DNA of 17,500 nucleotides from Chrysomallon squamiferum (GCA_012295275.1 CM022679.1:24432002-24449501); one strand, 5' to 3'. Numbered from the stretch's first letter, positions 7,264 to 15,391 are shown. Made by a program: numbers and translations. The notes: generated from the letters alone by a model not told the origin.

Positions 7264-7840
7264 CTTCATTTTATGAATAACGACAAGTAAAGAAAGACAG
7301 TGAAAAAGAAAGAAAATAGATAAACAGACAGACAGACAGCCATGTAGACACCCAGACGGACAGACAGACAAACAGATGGTCAGACTGATAGATAGAATGA
7401 GACAGATAGACAAATAGATAGACAGTCAAAGTCAGAAAGTGAGACAGAGAAACAGAAAGATATATAGTAGATAGATAAATAGATAAGTATTATGAAAGCA
7501 AAAATATAACAACAGATAGTCAATAAAGTGAAAGGGAGACAAAAAGAACACCGACCTCATCCCCCCAGGAAAAAAAGCCTTTAGAAAACAAAGAAAAAGA
7601 GAAACAAGAAGAGAAAAATCAAGTGGAAGAGAAGAAGAAAAGAAGAAATAAATGACAAAAAAGGAAAACATCAAAAGAAACCTCAAACGCAAAGTATGAA
7701 ATAATAATTTTAAAAAGGAATGAAAAAAGGACAACATAAAAAAAAGGAAAGAAAAAAAAAAAAAAAAAAACGCCGATTTGAAAAAATAAAGTGGGAGGAA
7801 AACAAAAACAGAATAAAAATTAATAATAAAAAATCATATA
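7264..7840 (+). repeat. Purine-rich (A/G) tract with (GACA/GATA)n core
   Basis: About 570 bp in which the + strand is strongly purine-skewed, mostly A with G, and almost without T runs. A (GACA)/(GATA) block occupies about 7322-7435. GAAA/GAAGA/AAAG sequence follows, and an A run lies at about 7750-7770. The long minus-strand frames here (Phe/Leu/Ser-rich, up to about 100 codons) are simply the complement of this bias. No element boundary or duplicated target site is seen. Confidence 0.85.
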
Positions 7841-8042
7841 TTTTGACAAGGCCATAAGGTTGAATGCAATATATCACAGGAATGCAGACAGTTGTCTTTT
7901 TTTTACCAATAATTAAGAGAACCACTTGATATAACTGAGGCTTTGATATCAGCTTATTAAATCCTTGTCATGAAATATCTCTTTATCTCTGTCAGTTTTC
8001 AGCTGCTTTCAGTTCGTTTCGCGTAAAATATCAATTTATATT

Positions 8043-8101
8043 TATGTATGTGTGTATGTGAATGTGTATGTGCGTGTGTGTGCGTGTGTGTGTGTGTGTG
8101 T
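8043..8101. repeat. TG/TGTGCG microsatellite
   Basis: TATG at the left, then (TG)n with two CG interruptions, ending in (TG)8. Confidence 0.9.
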
Positions 8102-8765
8102 CAGAAAATAATTATAAAAAGAAAGTAATAAATAAATTAAAATTAACAAGTTTTAAGAGAAGTTAAAGAATAAAAAAATTAACTTATATTGTCATTTATT
8201 TTTTATTCACCATATAAATTTATTTTAATTAATAAAGATAATTACTTCATAAACTTCACTTAAAGTTAACATACATTATACTTTATTGAATAATTATAGT
8301 TGTTTCATAAAACTGTAAAACTACACTCAAATACGCTTTGTTTTCCTTTTTGTATGCAGAAAATAGTAATTTTGTTGTTTTCCTTTTTCCAGTTTCTTTT
8401 TTAAACAGAAGATAAATTGGTAACTTTTTAAAAATAAAAGACATAAAAAACAATTAATTAGTTTTTACTTTGATGTGGTAAATTTTATCTTCAGAAGATG
8501 AAAGATATAAAATATTTACTGTGCTGTTAATAGGTTTAAATAGAAGAAAAAAAAATGTAATTAAAAATATATCAGACAAGGCATTTGGGTGAATTAAGAT
8601 AAAGGACAATAAAGAACACACAGAAACACAAAATTATCATTATAGAGTCATTAAAATCAGCAACTCAGTTTTTAAAACGTAATTACTGGCTTTAAGTCCA
8701 CAATATTATGTACGCACATAGATTCATTTTTATTTATGTTATTCATTGATGTTCTTATGTAGATA
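8102..8765. other. Very AT-rich unique spacer
   Basis: About 660 bp of markedly AT-rich sequence with many ATTAAT/TTAAAT stretches and almost no CpG. It could serve as a scaffold-attachment-like region, but composition alone cannot show that. No coding frame. Confidence 0.45.
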
Positions 8766-8812
8766 TGTATGTATGTTTATGAATATATTTGTATGCATGT
8801 ATGTGTGTACCA
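8766..8812. repeat. Short (ATGT)n microsatellite
   Basis: Imperfect ATGT repeat with a TTTATGAATAT interruption. Confidence 0.8.
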
Positions 8813-8829
8813 TATGACAGATGAACGTA

Positions 8830-9150
8830 TGTGTCACTCGCTGAACTGGCTATTTCCCGTTCCAAATTGTTCTCCTTGTTTTTGAAGGGAATAGACATCT
8901 CTCAGCAGGCTATAGTGCGCACGTTCAGAACCTAAATTGCTCAATAAATCTGAAATCAGACGACTGTGATACTTATACGTCTGCGCAGACGCTTATCAAA
9001 AATGCAGCTGCTGCATCCATCTGTTGGGTACAAACAAACGAAACTGTACAGTTTTCAGCTATCTCTGTCTACGTTTTGTATTATCCAGCAGTTAGATTTT
9101 TAGAACATCATCAAATGATAATATTTGTCAGCATAAGTAATAGTGACTGT
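8830..9150. other. Unique G+C-richer segment with paired palindromes
   Basis: Unique, comparatively CpG-containing sequence. A perfect 14-bp palindrome, CGTCTGCGCAGACG, lies at 8978-8991. Ten bases on is a perfect 7+1+7 inverted repeat, ATGCAGC-T-GCTGCAT (9002-9016), with a CAGCTG E-box inside. These could be protein-binding dyads or part of a decayed element. No TATA box or frame is apparent. Confidence 0.45.
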
Positions 9151-9165
9151 AGTTGCAGGTGGAAT

Positions 9166-9233
9166 AGTAGTAGAAGTGATAGTGGTAGTGGTAGTGGTAG
9201 TAGTGGTTGTGTTAGTCGTAGTAGTAGTAATAT
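9166..9233. repeat. (AGT/GGT)n trinucleotide tract
   Basis: Imperfect AGT/GGT/AGA trinucleotide repeats. In one frame they read Ser/Gly runs, but that frame has no ATG start and continues into an AAT array, so it is not treated as a gene. Confidence 0.85.
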
Positions 9234-9253
9234 TTTTCAATGTTTTGCCATTT

Positions 9254-9255
<2 letters not shown>

Positions 9256-9297
<42 letters not shown>
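9256..9297. repeat. (AAT)14 microsatellite
   Basis: Perfect AAT trinucleotide array, 42 bp. The poly-Asn reading is an artefact. Confidence 0.97.
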
Positions 9298-9323
9298 TTT
9301 ATGACGATGATGGTGACCAGATG

Positions 9324-9437
9324 TATGTGTCTGTGTGTGTGTGTGTGGGGGGGGTTTGTGAGTGTATTAGTATGGTTATTTATGATGATGATAATAATAA
9401 TAATGAAAATTAAGATGAAGATGATGATGATGATGAT
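9324..9437. repeat. TG, poly-G and GAT/AAT compound repeat
   Basis: (TG)8 runs into a G9 homopolymer (about 9346-9354). After a short gap come GAT, AAT and GAT trinucleotide blocks (9382-9437). The G9 run is rare in this AT-rich window. Confidence 0.9.
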
Positions 9438-9762
9438 TCAGACAATAATTTATTTTAATAATTATTATCCTCTTGATATTTAATGTATCTTTTTTCTCTT
9501 TTTTTTCTTTTTTCTAAGGTATTTTACCACAGTAACATAAAAACGTTTAATAAAAATATTTAGACAGAAAATTTATATGCAGTCTTCATTATGCAGGATT
9601 ATGTTGAATTAGTTTCAGACGGCTTAACCAGCGTTTGTTGTGAAAACCAAATTAAAAAATTTACATAATGTTCACAGATTCCAGGACGGATCCATTTTTC
9701 AAAAGAGGGGTGATGCTTGTAATATGGGATATCAAAACATTACGCGATAAAATAATTCCACT
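9438..9762. other. AT-rich unique spacer
   Basis: Unique sequence with a short CTTTTTTCT-type pyrimidine tract near 9488-9518. No gene evidence. Confidence 0.5.
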
Positions 9763-9763
9763 G

Positions 9764-9815
9764 TTGATGATGATGATAATGATGATGATGACGATGATGA
9801 TGATAATAATAATAA
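9764..9815. repeat. (GAT)n/(AAT)n microsatellite
   Basis: GATGAT units with AAT variants, similar in make-up to 9382-9437 and in the same orientation about 380 bp away. Confidence 0.92.
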
Positions 9816-9917
9816 AATTAAGTGGAAGATAAGTCATTTGCAAACCATTTCCTGTGTTTTCGTATGTTGACGGTTTTAATATAATTTACATATTGCTTAC
9901 TATAAAGAACCAATCCA

Positions 9918-9960
9918 TTTCTTTTTCTTTTTTTTTTTTTTTTTTTCTCGATTTTTCTAG
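9918..9960 (+). promoter_or_regulatory. Poly-pyrimidine tract ending in TAG (acceptor-like)
   Basis: A nearly pure T/C tract, including T19 at 9928-9946, ends in TTTTTCTAG|A. It is a good 3' splice-site match in the orientation of the candidate first exon at 1258-1513. The sequence after it has no long open frame. Confidence 0.15.
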
Positions 9961-9963
9961 ACC

Positions 9964-10095
9964 GCGGTAGATGTCCTTTTTAACTGAAATGTTACATATT
10001 CACAGCTTTGAGGTAGATGGCAGTTAACTGAATAGAATGCTTTCATGTTAACCCGTGAACAGAATAGAATGCTTTGTGATGTTGCGGTAGATGTC
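9964..10095. repeat. Clustered GGTAGATG and GAATAGAATGCTTT direct repeats
   Basis: GCGGTAGATGTC occurs exactly at 9964-9975 and 10084-10095, with a third related copy GAGGTAGATGGC between them (10010-10021). GAATAGAATGCTTT occurs exactly at 10030-10043 and 10062-10075. GTTAAC occurs at 10023-10028 and 10047-10052. This non-microsatellite cluster of nested repeats suggests a small local duplication or a group of binding sites. Confidence 0.7.
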
Positions 10096-10179
10096 GAAGT
10101 TCCCGAGGTTGTTGCTTTCTGTTTAACTGCGTATTTAATATTATCAATATTTAATTTTGTTATCTGTTAAAGTAGAATC

Positions 10180-10243
10180 TTTTTTTTTTTTTTTTTTTTT
10201 TTTGTTGTTGTTGTTGTTGTTATTATTATTATTATTATTATTT
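10180..10243. repeat. T24-(TTG)n-(TTA)n compound tract
   Basis: A T homopolymer (10180-10203) changes to (TTG)6 and then (TTA)8, a stepwise series of one-base variants of a T-rich repeat. Confidence 0.95.
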
Positions 10244-10440
10244 TAAATAATTTAGTAAATAAATAATTAAATGAAACTTTAGCTTATTAAGAACTTTAGC
10301 TTATTGCAAAATAAAGACTGACAGACAAACACATACACACAGACATACGCAATAATAATAATAAGCAAGAAAAACTAAAATAAAAAGCAAGAATAACCTC
10401 ATCATATAATGTTTAATTCCATAGACAGCCTTTCTCCACT
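10244..10440. other. AT-rich unique spacer
   Basis: AT-rich sequence with short ACAGACA and AAT motifs. No gene. Confidence 0.5.
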
Positions 10441-10528
10441 ATATAATATAATATAATATAATATAATATAATATAATATAATATAATATAATATAATATA
10501 ATATAATATAATATAATATAATATAATA
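10441..10528. repeat. (ATATA)n pentanucleotide array, about 17.6 copies
   Basis: An 88-bp uninterrupted 5-bp repeat (equivalent to AATAT). The perfection over 17 units implies recent expansion. It is the only pentanucleotide array of this size in the window. Confidence 0.97.
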
Positions 10529-10844
10529 CATTGAATATCTTTGTTAAATCAATATATTTTCCTCAACAATTTTGCTAAATATCCTCTATCATACTGGATA
10601 TAACATCGCATTTTCTGTTAGTAATATGATAACATTTTATAATAATTTACTGCCATATTTGACAGAAGATATTTTAATAGACTCAACCAGACATTACTGA
10701 TGTGATCAGTATTAAACCAAAAAAAAAAAAATGACCAATTTATTAACGAAATTAAAAACCATAAAAGGTAATAAAAGCACTTAAAATGTCACATAATCTT
10801 GAGAATTTTTTGACTGTCGTTGCTGCTTCAATTACTAGAACAGT
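10529..10844. other. AT-rich unique spacer
   Basis: Unique AT-rich sequence with an A13 run near 10719-10731. No gene-like signal. Confidence 0.5.
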
Positions 10845-11065
10845 AGTGCTATGGCTAAAACTACCACAACGACAACAACGACAGTATTACAACTGTTATA
10901 CCACCACTACTATTACTACAATATTACTTATGCTCTAACTATTGCTATTAGCTATCACTAAGCTTTTTACTAGAATATCATTACTATTATATTATTATTA
11001 CTATTGTTATTACTTAATAATATAACTTCTGTTACTAGTTTTATGACACCTACTACTATTAAAAA
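10845..11065. repeat. Degenerate (CTA/CAA/TTA)n cryptically simple sequence
   Basis: ACTACC, ACAACGACAAC, ATTACTATT and similar three-base units recur with frequent substitutions. It looks like an old trinucleotide tract that has decayed. No frame is conserved. Confidence 0.7.
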
Positions 11066-11520
11066 TATGAGCTTACTTTTTTTCCCCTCCATGTCATTAG
11101 TAGAGCGAATTAAAATCGAAGATTCAGTGGAAATTATACAGATATTGCTTTCCATTTAAAAACCGAAAATTAAATTTGTATATACATACATGTTGATACA
11201 TTTTGCGCTGTTTAATAATGCGCTATATGGTTATCCATGTTGTGATAAACAAAACGATTTTGTATTTTAATCTCTTCCTTACAATATTTAATTGTCACCG
11301 ACATTGACATTAAGTATTTCTCGGGGAAGATATAATTAAATACAAAACTAAAGTAGCTGTTACAAACTGACAAGTAGCAGACGATAAATACATATAACTT
11401 GTTTCGTGTCAGACGAGAAATGTTTTTTTTTTAATTAAGCAGACAACAGTGATTATCTCTGTTATAAGCTGTAACAGATTTCACTGGAAACGTTGTTTAA
11501 TGCATGGCTTTAGTTTCTTT
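11066..11520. other. AT-rich unique spacer
   Basis: Unique sequence. An acceptor-like TTTCTTTAG|G lies at its right end (11515-11523), just before the CTGT repeat. No credible frame. Confidence 0.45.
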
Positions 11521-11525
11521 AGGAC

Positions 11526-11640
11526 TGTCTGTCTGTCTGTCTGTTTGTCTGTTTGTCTGCCTACTTACCTACCTATCTACGTACTCGTTTATCTTAATAT
11601 ATATATATATCTATTGATCCATCCGTCCATCTGAAATCGT
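11526..11640. repeat. (CTGT)n with TACC/TATC and ATCC variants
   Basis: CTGT/TTGT units (about 11526-11560) change to TACC/TATC, then (TA)n, then ATCC/GTCC. This is the complement-type counterpart of the GACA/GATA block at 7322-7435, in the opposite orientation. Confidence 0.9.
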
Positions 11641-11728
11641 CCATCTGTCCATTTATTTATTCAATTATCTGCCTGCCTGTTTTATGTACGGTTAACTGTC
11701 TTTCTGTATCTGTCTTATTTATGTCTTT

Positions 11729-11760
11729 CCCTTATTTATTTATTTATTTTTTATTATTTT
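11729..11760. repeat. (TTTA)n microsatellite
   Basis: TTTA tetranucleotide repeat grading into a T-rich tract. Confidence 0.85.
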
Positions 11761-12388
11761 TTCGAATCAAAATTTATATGTAAAGTACATTCATAACTGT
11801 GTGTAACATTTTAAGAATTGTTGCCTGAGTATCTTAATGTTAGATATAGTCGCGATGTATGTGCGTGTTTATGCGTGTGTGGTTCATTATAATTAATGTA
11901 TTACGTTCGCTGTTTAAGTCAGGTTAAGCACGTAAAGCATTTTAGCGCAGTGTTGTAGATGTTTCTGAGATAATTTTTAAATTAACGCAGCCTGAATATA
12001 TATTAAATACTGAGAAAGAGAAAGGCACGTTTTACACAACAATTACAGTCCCCCTGAAACGATCTATTCCATTTTTTAAAAACTTGGCCACACAGTCACA
12101 ACATCGTAATTTAGATGTTATCATTAAAACCTAGAATAAATTATTACAGCTGCGTTAATTTCTTTCACCTGAAAATCCGTGTGGAAACTTTTACAGAAAA
12201 TTGTCTTTGTTGATACGAATAAAAGTAATTTTATCCATTAAGGCATTAAAAAAAATAACTGTTAAACGATTTTGAGCACAACCGGAATTTGCCGACAAAA
12301 AAACATTAACAAAACCCATTTACATAAAGGTTTGACGAAATTCAGTTTAAGGATGATTAACAGAAAATGATATATCAATGTCTTTGTT
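11761..12388. other. Unique spacer without microsatellites
   Basis: About 630 bp of unique AT-rich sequence. I found no long frame, no A/B boxes and no strong splice pair. Short exons cannot be excluded by eye. Confidence 0.45.
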
Positions 12389-12573
12389 ATATATATATAT
12401 ATACACACACTAGCGTTTGCTTTGTTTAACTGATAGTAATTTCTAGTTATGTTTTATTCTTTATACGTTTCCTTTCCTTCTTATTTGTTTTCTTTATATA
12501 TATATATATATAGACATATTTATTTATTTATTTTAATTTTTTAATTTTGTAATTCTTTTTTTTTTTTTTTTTT
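12389..12573. repeat. (TA)n and poly(T) low-complexity segment
   Basis: (TA)7 at about 12389-12403 followed by CACACAC, a second (TA)9 at 12495-12512, TTTA units, and a T18 run at 12556-12573. Confidence 0.85.
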
Positions 12574-12887
12574 ATTTGTTTTGGTGGGAAACTGCAAATG
12601 AGATACTAAAATAAAATTTTAAAAATTACAGCTATCCTTAGCCAGTGTTTTTTTTATGATTAAAAGAGCCAGAATTAGACGTGCTGACAGAGAGATAAAT
12701 ATAACATAGACACTTAGAAAAAAAAAGAGATAGAAAAGAGAGAATCACGGAGAATTTAACTTAAAAGGATTGATAAGTAATGGAATGAGAAACAGAATAA
12801 GATAACTGAAACAAAATTAAGAATCAAACGAACGTGGAATGACTCAGTGCCATACGTATAAACTTTACTTTACATCTAAAATATAAA

Positions 12888-12894
<7 letters not shown>
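12574..12894. other. Purine-rich AT spacer
   Basis: Purine-biased sequence with GAGA/GATA-like words at about 12685-12800, probably a decayed simple repeat. No gene. Confidence 0.5.

Positions 12895-12935
<41 letters not shown>
12895..12935. repeat. (TG)20 microsatellite
   Basis: Perfect TG array of about 41 bp preceded by TATATA. Long (TG)n can adopt Z-DNA. Confidence 0.96.
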
Positions 12936-12936
<1 letters not shown>

Positions 12937-13068
12937 TGTGAACATCATTATTTCGTCGTTAATCGATAACTGATATTAAATTATGACTGTGAATATATTA
13001 ATAGAGAGTATTAATTTATAACATTAGAGAGATTATTAATTACTTTAGCAGTTTGTAATAATAATCAC

Positions 13069-13166
13069 AGAATATTACTTTGTGTAAGTATTATAATAAT
13101 AATAATCAAATCGAGTTTTGTTTCTGAATTGGTAATCATAATTGTAGAGTATTGCTTTGTGAATGC

Positions 13167-13228
<62 letters not shown>

Positions 13229-13255
13229 CAAATGGAGTTTTACTTTATGAATTTA
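13069..13255. repeat. Old tandem duplication containing an expanded (AAT)20 array
   Basis: Two diverged copies of one unit. AGAATATTACTTTGTG (13069) matches AGAGTATTGCTTTGTG (13146), and AATCAAATCGAGTTTTG (13104) matches AATCAAATGGAGTTTTA (13226). Between these landmarks each copy holds an AAT run, short in the first and 62 bp (13167-13228) in the second. The microsatellite grew inside one copy of a duplicated unit. Confidence 0.75.
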
Positions 13256-13309
13256 TAATAATAAAAATCAGAAATAATTCACACATCAAACATACACTAT
13301 AATCTTCGA

Positions 13310-13382
13310 TAGTTTAGTGGTACTGGTTGGAACGAACGGGAGACACATATTACTCTTCACACAGGCCGCGATTGATCCTGTG
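13310..13382 (+). mobile_element. Possible tRNA-like SINE head
   Basis: TAGTTTAGTGGT (13310-13321) matches a polymerase III A box. A diverged B-box-like GCGATTGATCC (13368-13378) follows 46 bp on, which is tRNA-like spacing. A perfect 6-bp stem CACAGG/CCTGTG (13360-13365 with 13377-13382) surrounds the B box, though its 11-nt loop is larger than a true T loop. The segment is more G+C-rich than its flanks. It is not an intact tRNA. The body to the right (to perhaps 13600) is unassigned. Confidence 0.3.
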
Positions 13383-14003
13383 ACCCACCACACTTTACTA
13401 CTGACTCGTAGACAGCCATCCAATTACAGAAGGTAGAAACTGAAAGCTGATATAGTGTTTCAAAGCACACACAGCTATAATCAGATGATGTGTATCGGTT
13501 CTAGTACTAAGTAATTCTCTTCTGTAACTTAGTAGGTCATCGGGGAATTCAAGGGTTAATCTGATATCAAAAGTCACGCATGTCACGCGAAGGGAGATCA
13601 AAAGAAATAATATTTCTAGTTAACATTCCTCATTAAATAATTAGCAGCTGGAATTGGATGTTTATAAGGTCTCTGCTGCTCCTTGCTAGAATTTTGTGAA
13701 GTCGGAAGCGGCTTGTGTTGCCGTCAGTAGGACAGAAGACATTAAATAATTCAGAGTAACATCGTTGGTTGGCCTTTAAATTTATAGACAATGAAGAAAA
13801 AAGAAAGTTCTCATTTGTGTAGCAGAATGAAATCTGATATCATCAGCTATTAGTAAGTACTGTCGTATCTTTCCTCGGGCAAAAACAGTAACCGTGTATT
13901 TTAACAGCCGTCGCTAATTATGAACGGCGATGTCTTTGTTCAAGCCGAAAATGAACTGTACCTGGAACACACCTTTTATTTTCTGTATTCTAATAAATAT
14001 TAT
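13383..14003. other. Unique segment with one promoter/donor-like pair
   Basis: Unique, moderately G+C-rich sequence. TATAAGG lies at 13663-13669 and a GTAAGTAC donor match at 13853-13860, with a short Lys-rich frame (ATG at 13791) running to a TAG that overlaps the donor. The arrangement resembles the 1203-1519 region but the TATA match is poorer. The 67-codon minus-strand frame at 13398-13601 has no recognisable domain. I do not annotate a gene here. Confidence 0.25.
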
Positions 14004-14510
14004 TGATATGTTTATTGGCCAGTGAGGTATAATGTACTTTAATTACCATGAGAATAACTGTATTCAAGGTTTTTGACACGCCATAAACACCATAAACAAA
14101 GTACGTGTTTTTGTATATAATTCATACATTGACTGATCCAGATAACCAAAGACCGAGACAAAAATTACCATCAAAAGATAATATATTGTGATTGTGTGTT
14201 ATGTAGGTTGGTTGAAAATAATCCATAACCATATTACGTATTTATATTTAAAATGTTGGTTGTTCCAGATAATCAGTGATCGAGAAAAAAATAAATAATT
14301 TAATTACCTTTAGAATGTAATATATGTGGGTGAATGATGAAAATATTCTATGACCAAAAAAGGTATTTTTATTCAAAATTTGTACATTCATTGATTTAGG
14401 TGACCAAGAAAAAAAAAAAAAAAAAAGAAGAAGAAAAAAAAAAAGAGTAATTAATTGCTATCAAAAATAATGTATACACATGAAAAGAAACTATGTGATC
14501 ATCAGTATAT
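14004..14510. repeat. Decayed minisatellite, about 127-130 bp unit, 3 to 4 copies
   Basis: Copies begin near 14121, 14248 and 14377, and a partial copy precedes them from about 14004. Landmarks recur in order: CCAGATAACCAAAGACCGAG (14138), CCAGATAATCAGTGATCGAG (14265) and TTAGGTGACCAAG (14396). After each comes an A-rich stretch, a TAATTACC/TAATTGC-type word and an AATRTAT block ending in TATTTATATT. Divergence between copies is high, so the array is old. An A/GAA run (14409-14444) expanded inside the third copy. Confidence 0.65.
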
Positions 14511-14662
14511 TTATATTAATGACTGTGACCTTTATTATTTATTTCCATCGTCGTTATTCACTGCGAGAACAAATGACTGTTCAAAGACGCAATGGCATTC
14601 AAGAAGCTCAATCTTTTGAATATTTCTATCAGATGGGTTTTTTATTTCTCTGGCTGTCGTAA
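14480..14662 (+). CDS. Small ORF with an N-terminal membrane-like segment, doubtful
   Basis: A 60-codon ATG-to-TAA frame. The N-terminus is short and basic (MKRN), then comes a ~18-residue hydrophobic stretch and a basic HRR, a layout seen at the start of type II membrane proteins. Residues about 24-48 are polar with balanced codons (HRRYSLREQMTVQRRNGIQE). Against it: the first ~10 codons lie in the third copy of the minisatellite, so the start and the hydrophobic part are probably repeat-derived. The stop overlaps a weak donor-like GTAACT at 14659. No homologue is recognised. Confidence 0.13.
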   Translation: MKRNYVIISIFILMTVTFIIYFHRRYSLREQMTVQRRNGIQEAQSFEYFYQMGFLFLWLS

Positions 14663-15087
14663 CTAATCTAAATCTGACAGATAATCTATCTGTTCAGAGC
14701 ACAGAAATAACATATCACGTTGAAATGATTTCAAAGTAAGTCTATTATTTCTATGTTTCGTTTATGAACTTTGATATAACCATATTACTACTTCTGTTAT
14801 CACAGCTCCGTCATTAGCAGATACGACTATCACAGCTGTTGCTGTCTGTCATTACTGTTATTGACGTTTCACTGACAATACTGCTTCTGCTGTTAATACA
14901 TGTTCTGCTTCATGTATGAATGTGTATGTATGTGTGTGTAATTGTTGTGTGTATTATTGTTTGTCTGTTATTACTGTTTTTGTTATGTCTGTTATCCTTC
15001 TACTACAACTACGTCTACCACCACTGCAAATTTTTTATTACAACTATTACGATATCAGTGGGTTGTATTTTTCTTTTATATATATTA
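14663..15087. other. Unique spacer with decayed trinucleotide sequence
   Basis: Contains a GTAAGTC donor-like site (14736) and CTRYTR-type cryptically simple sequence at about 14780-15030, similar in style to 10845-11065. Overlapping Cys/Tyr/Phe-rich frames in three phases indicate low complexity, not coding. Confidence 0.45.
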
Positions 15088-15230
15088 TTTCCTTCTTCTT
15101 TTTTTTTCTTTTCGTTTTTTTTTTCTTTTTTTTTTTTCTTTATTTACTTTTTATCTCTTTTTTTTAGATTTGTTTTTATTATTATTGTTTTTTATTATTA
15201 CATTTTTCCTCTTTCTTCTTTTTTTTTAAA
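15088..15230. repeat. T-rich low-complexity tract
   Basis: Long T/C-biased stretch with several T8-T13 runs, and TTA units around 15175-15205. It produces poly-Phe frames in all three + phases. Confidence 0.9.
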
Positions 15231-15355
15231 CTGAAAATAAAAGTTATAAAAGTTTATAAAATGTATATCCGTTGTTGCCAGTTATGAACAATGTTATAAA
15301 CTTCCAACAACCTCTGCTTATAAGTTTTCGATCCCCGTAGCTACCAAACAAATAA

Positions 15356-15391
15356 CGCGGTGAAACCTCGCGTAATCTGAACGCCTAATCG
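15356..15391 (+). mobile_element. Possible pogo/Tigger-type transposon end
   Basis: A CpG-rich word, GCGGTGAAACCTCGCGTAAT followed by CTGAACGCCTAATCG, resembles the general form of terminal inverted repeats of pogo/Tigger-like DNA transposons (CAGTnnAACCTCG...AATCCGAAC). No matching inverted copy was found downstream and there is no transposase frame, so at most this is a solo or truncated end. The resemblance is from memory of the general pattern. Confidence 0.22.

Noticed and set aside
7225-7925. Three minus-strand frames of 60-101 codons rich in Phe, Leu and Ser, looking like membrane proteins
   Set aside because: They are the complement of the purine-rich tract. The apparent hydrophobicity comes from T-rich codons, and there is no conserved motif.
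9076-9483. 135-codon frame with Ser/Gly and poly-Asn runs
   Set aside because: It begins at TTG rather than ATG. Its body is AGT, AAT and GAT repeats and it changes character at every repeat boundary.
11449-11634. 61-codon + frame running into the CTGT repeat
   Set aside because: It has a non-ATG start, and more than half of it is microsatellite translation (Cys-Leu-Ser-Val repeats).
13398-13601. 67-codon minus-strand frame beside the possible SINE head
   Set aside because: It probably lies in the body of the same repeat-like segment, with no domain and no splice or promoter support.
14916-15234. Overlapping Phe/Tyr/Cys-rich frames in all three + phases
   Set aside because: Three phases open at once over T-rich DNA is a sign of low complexity and not of coding.
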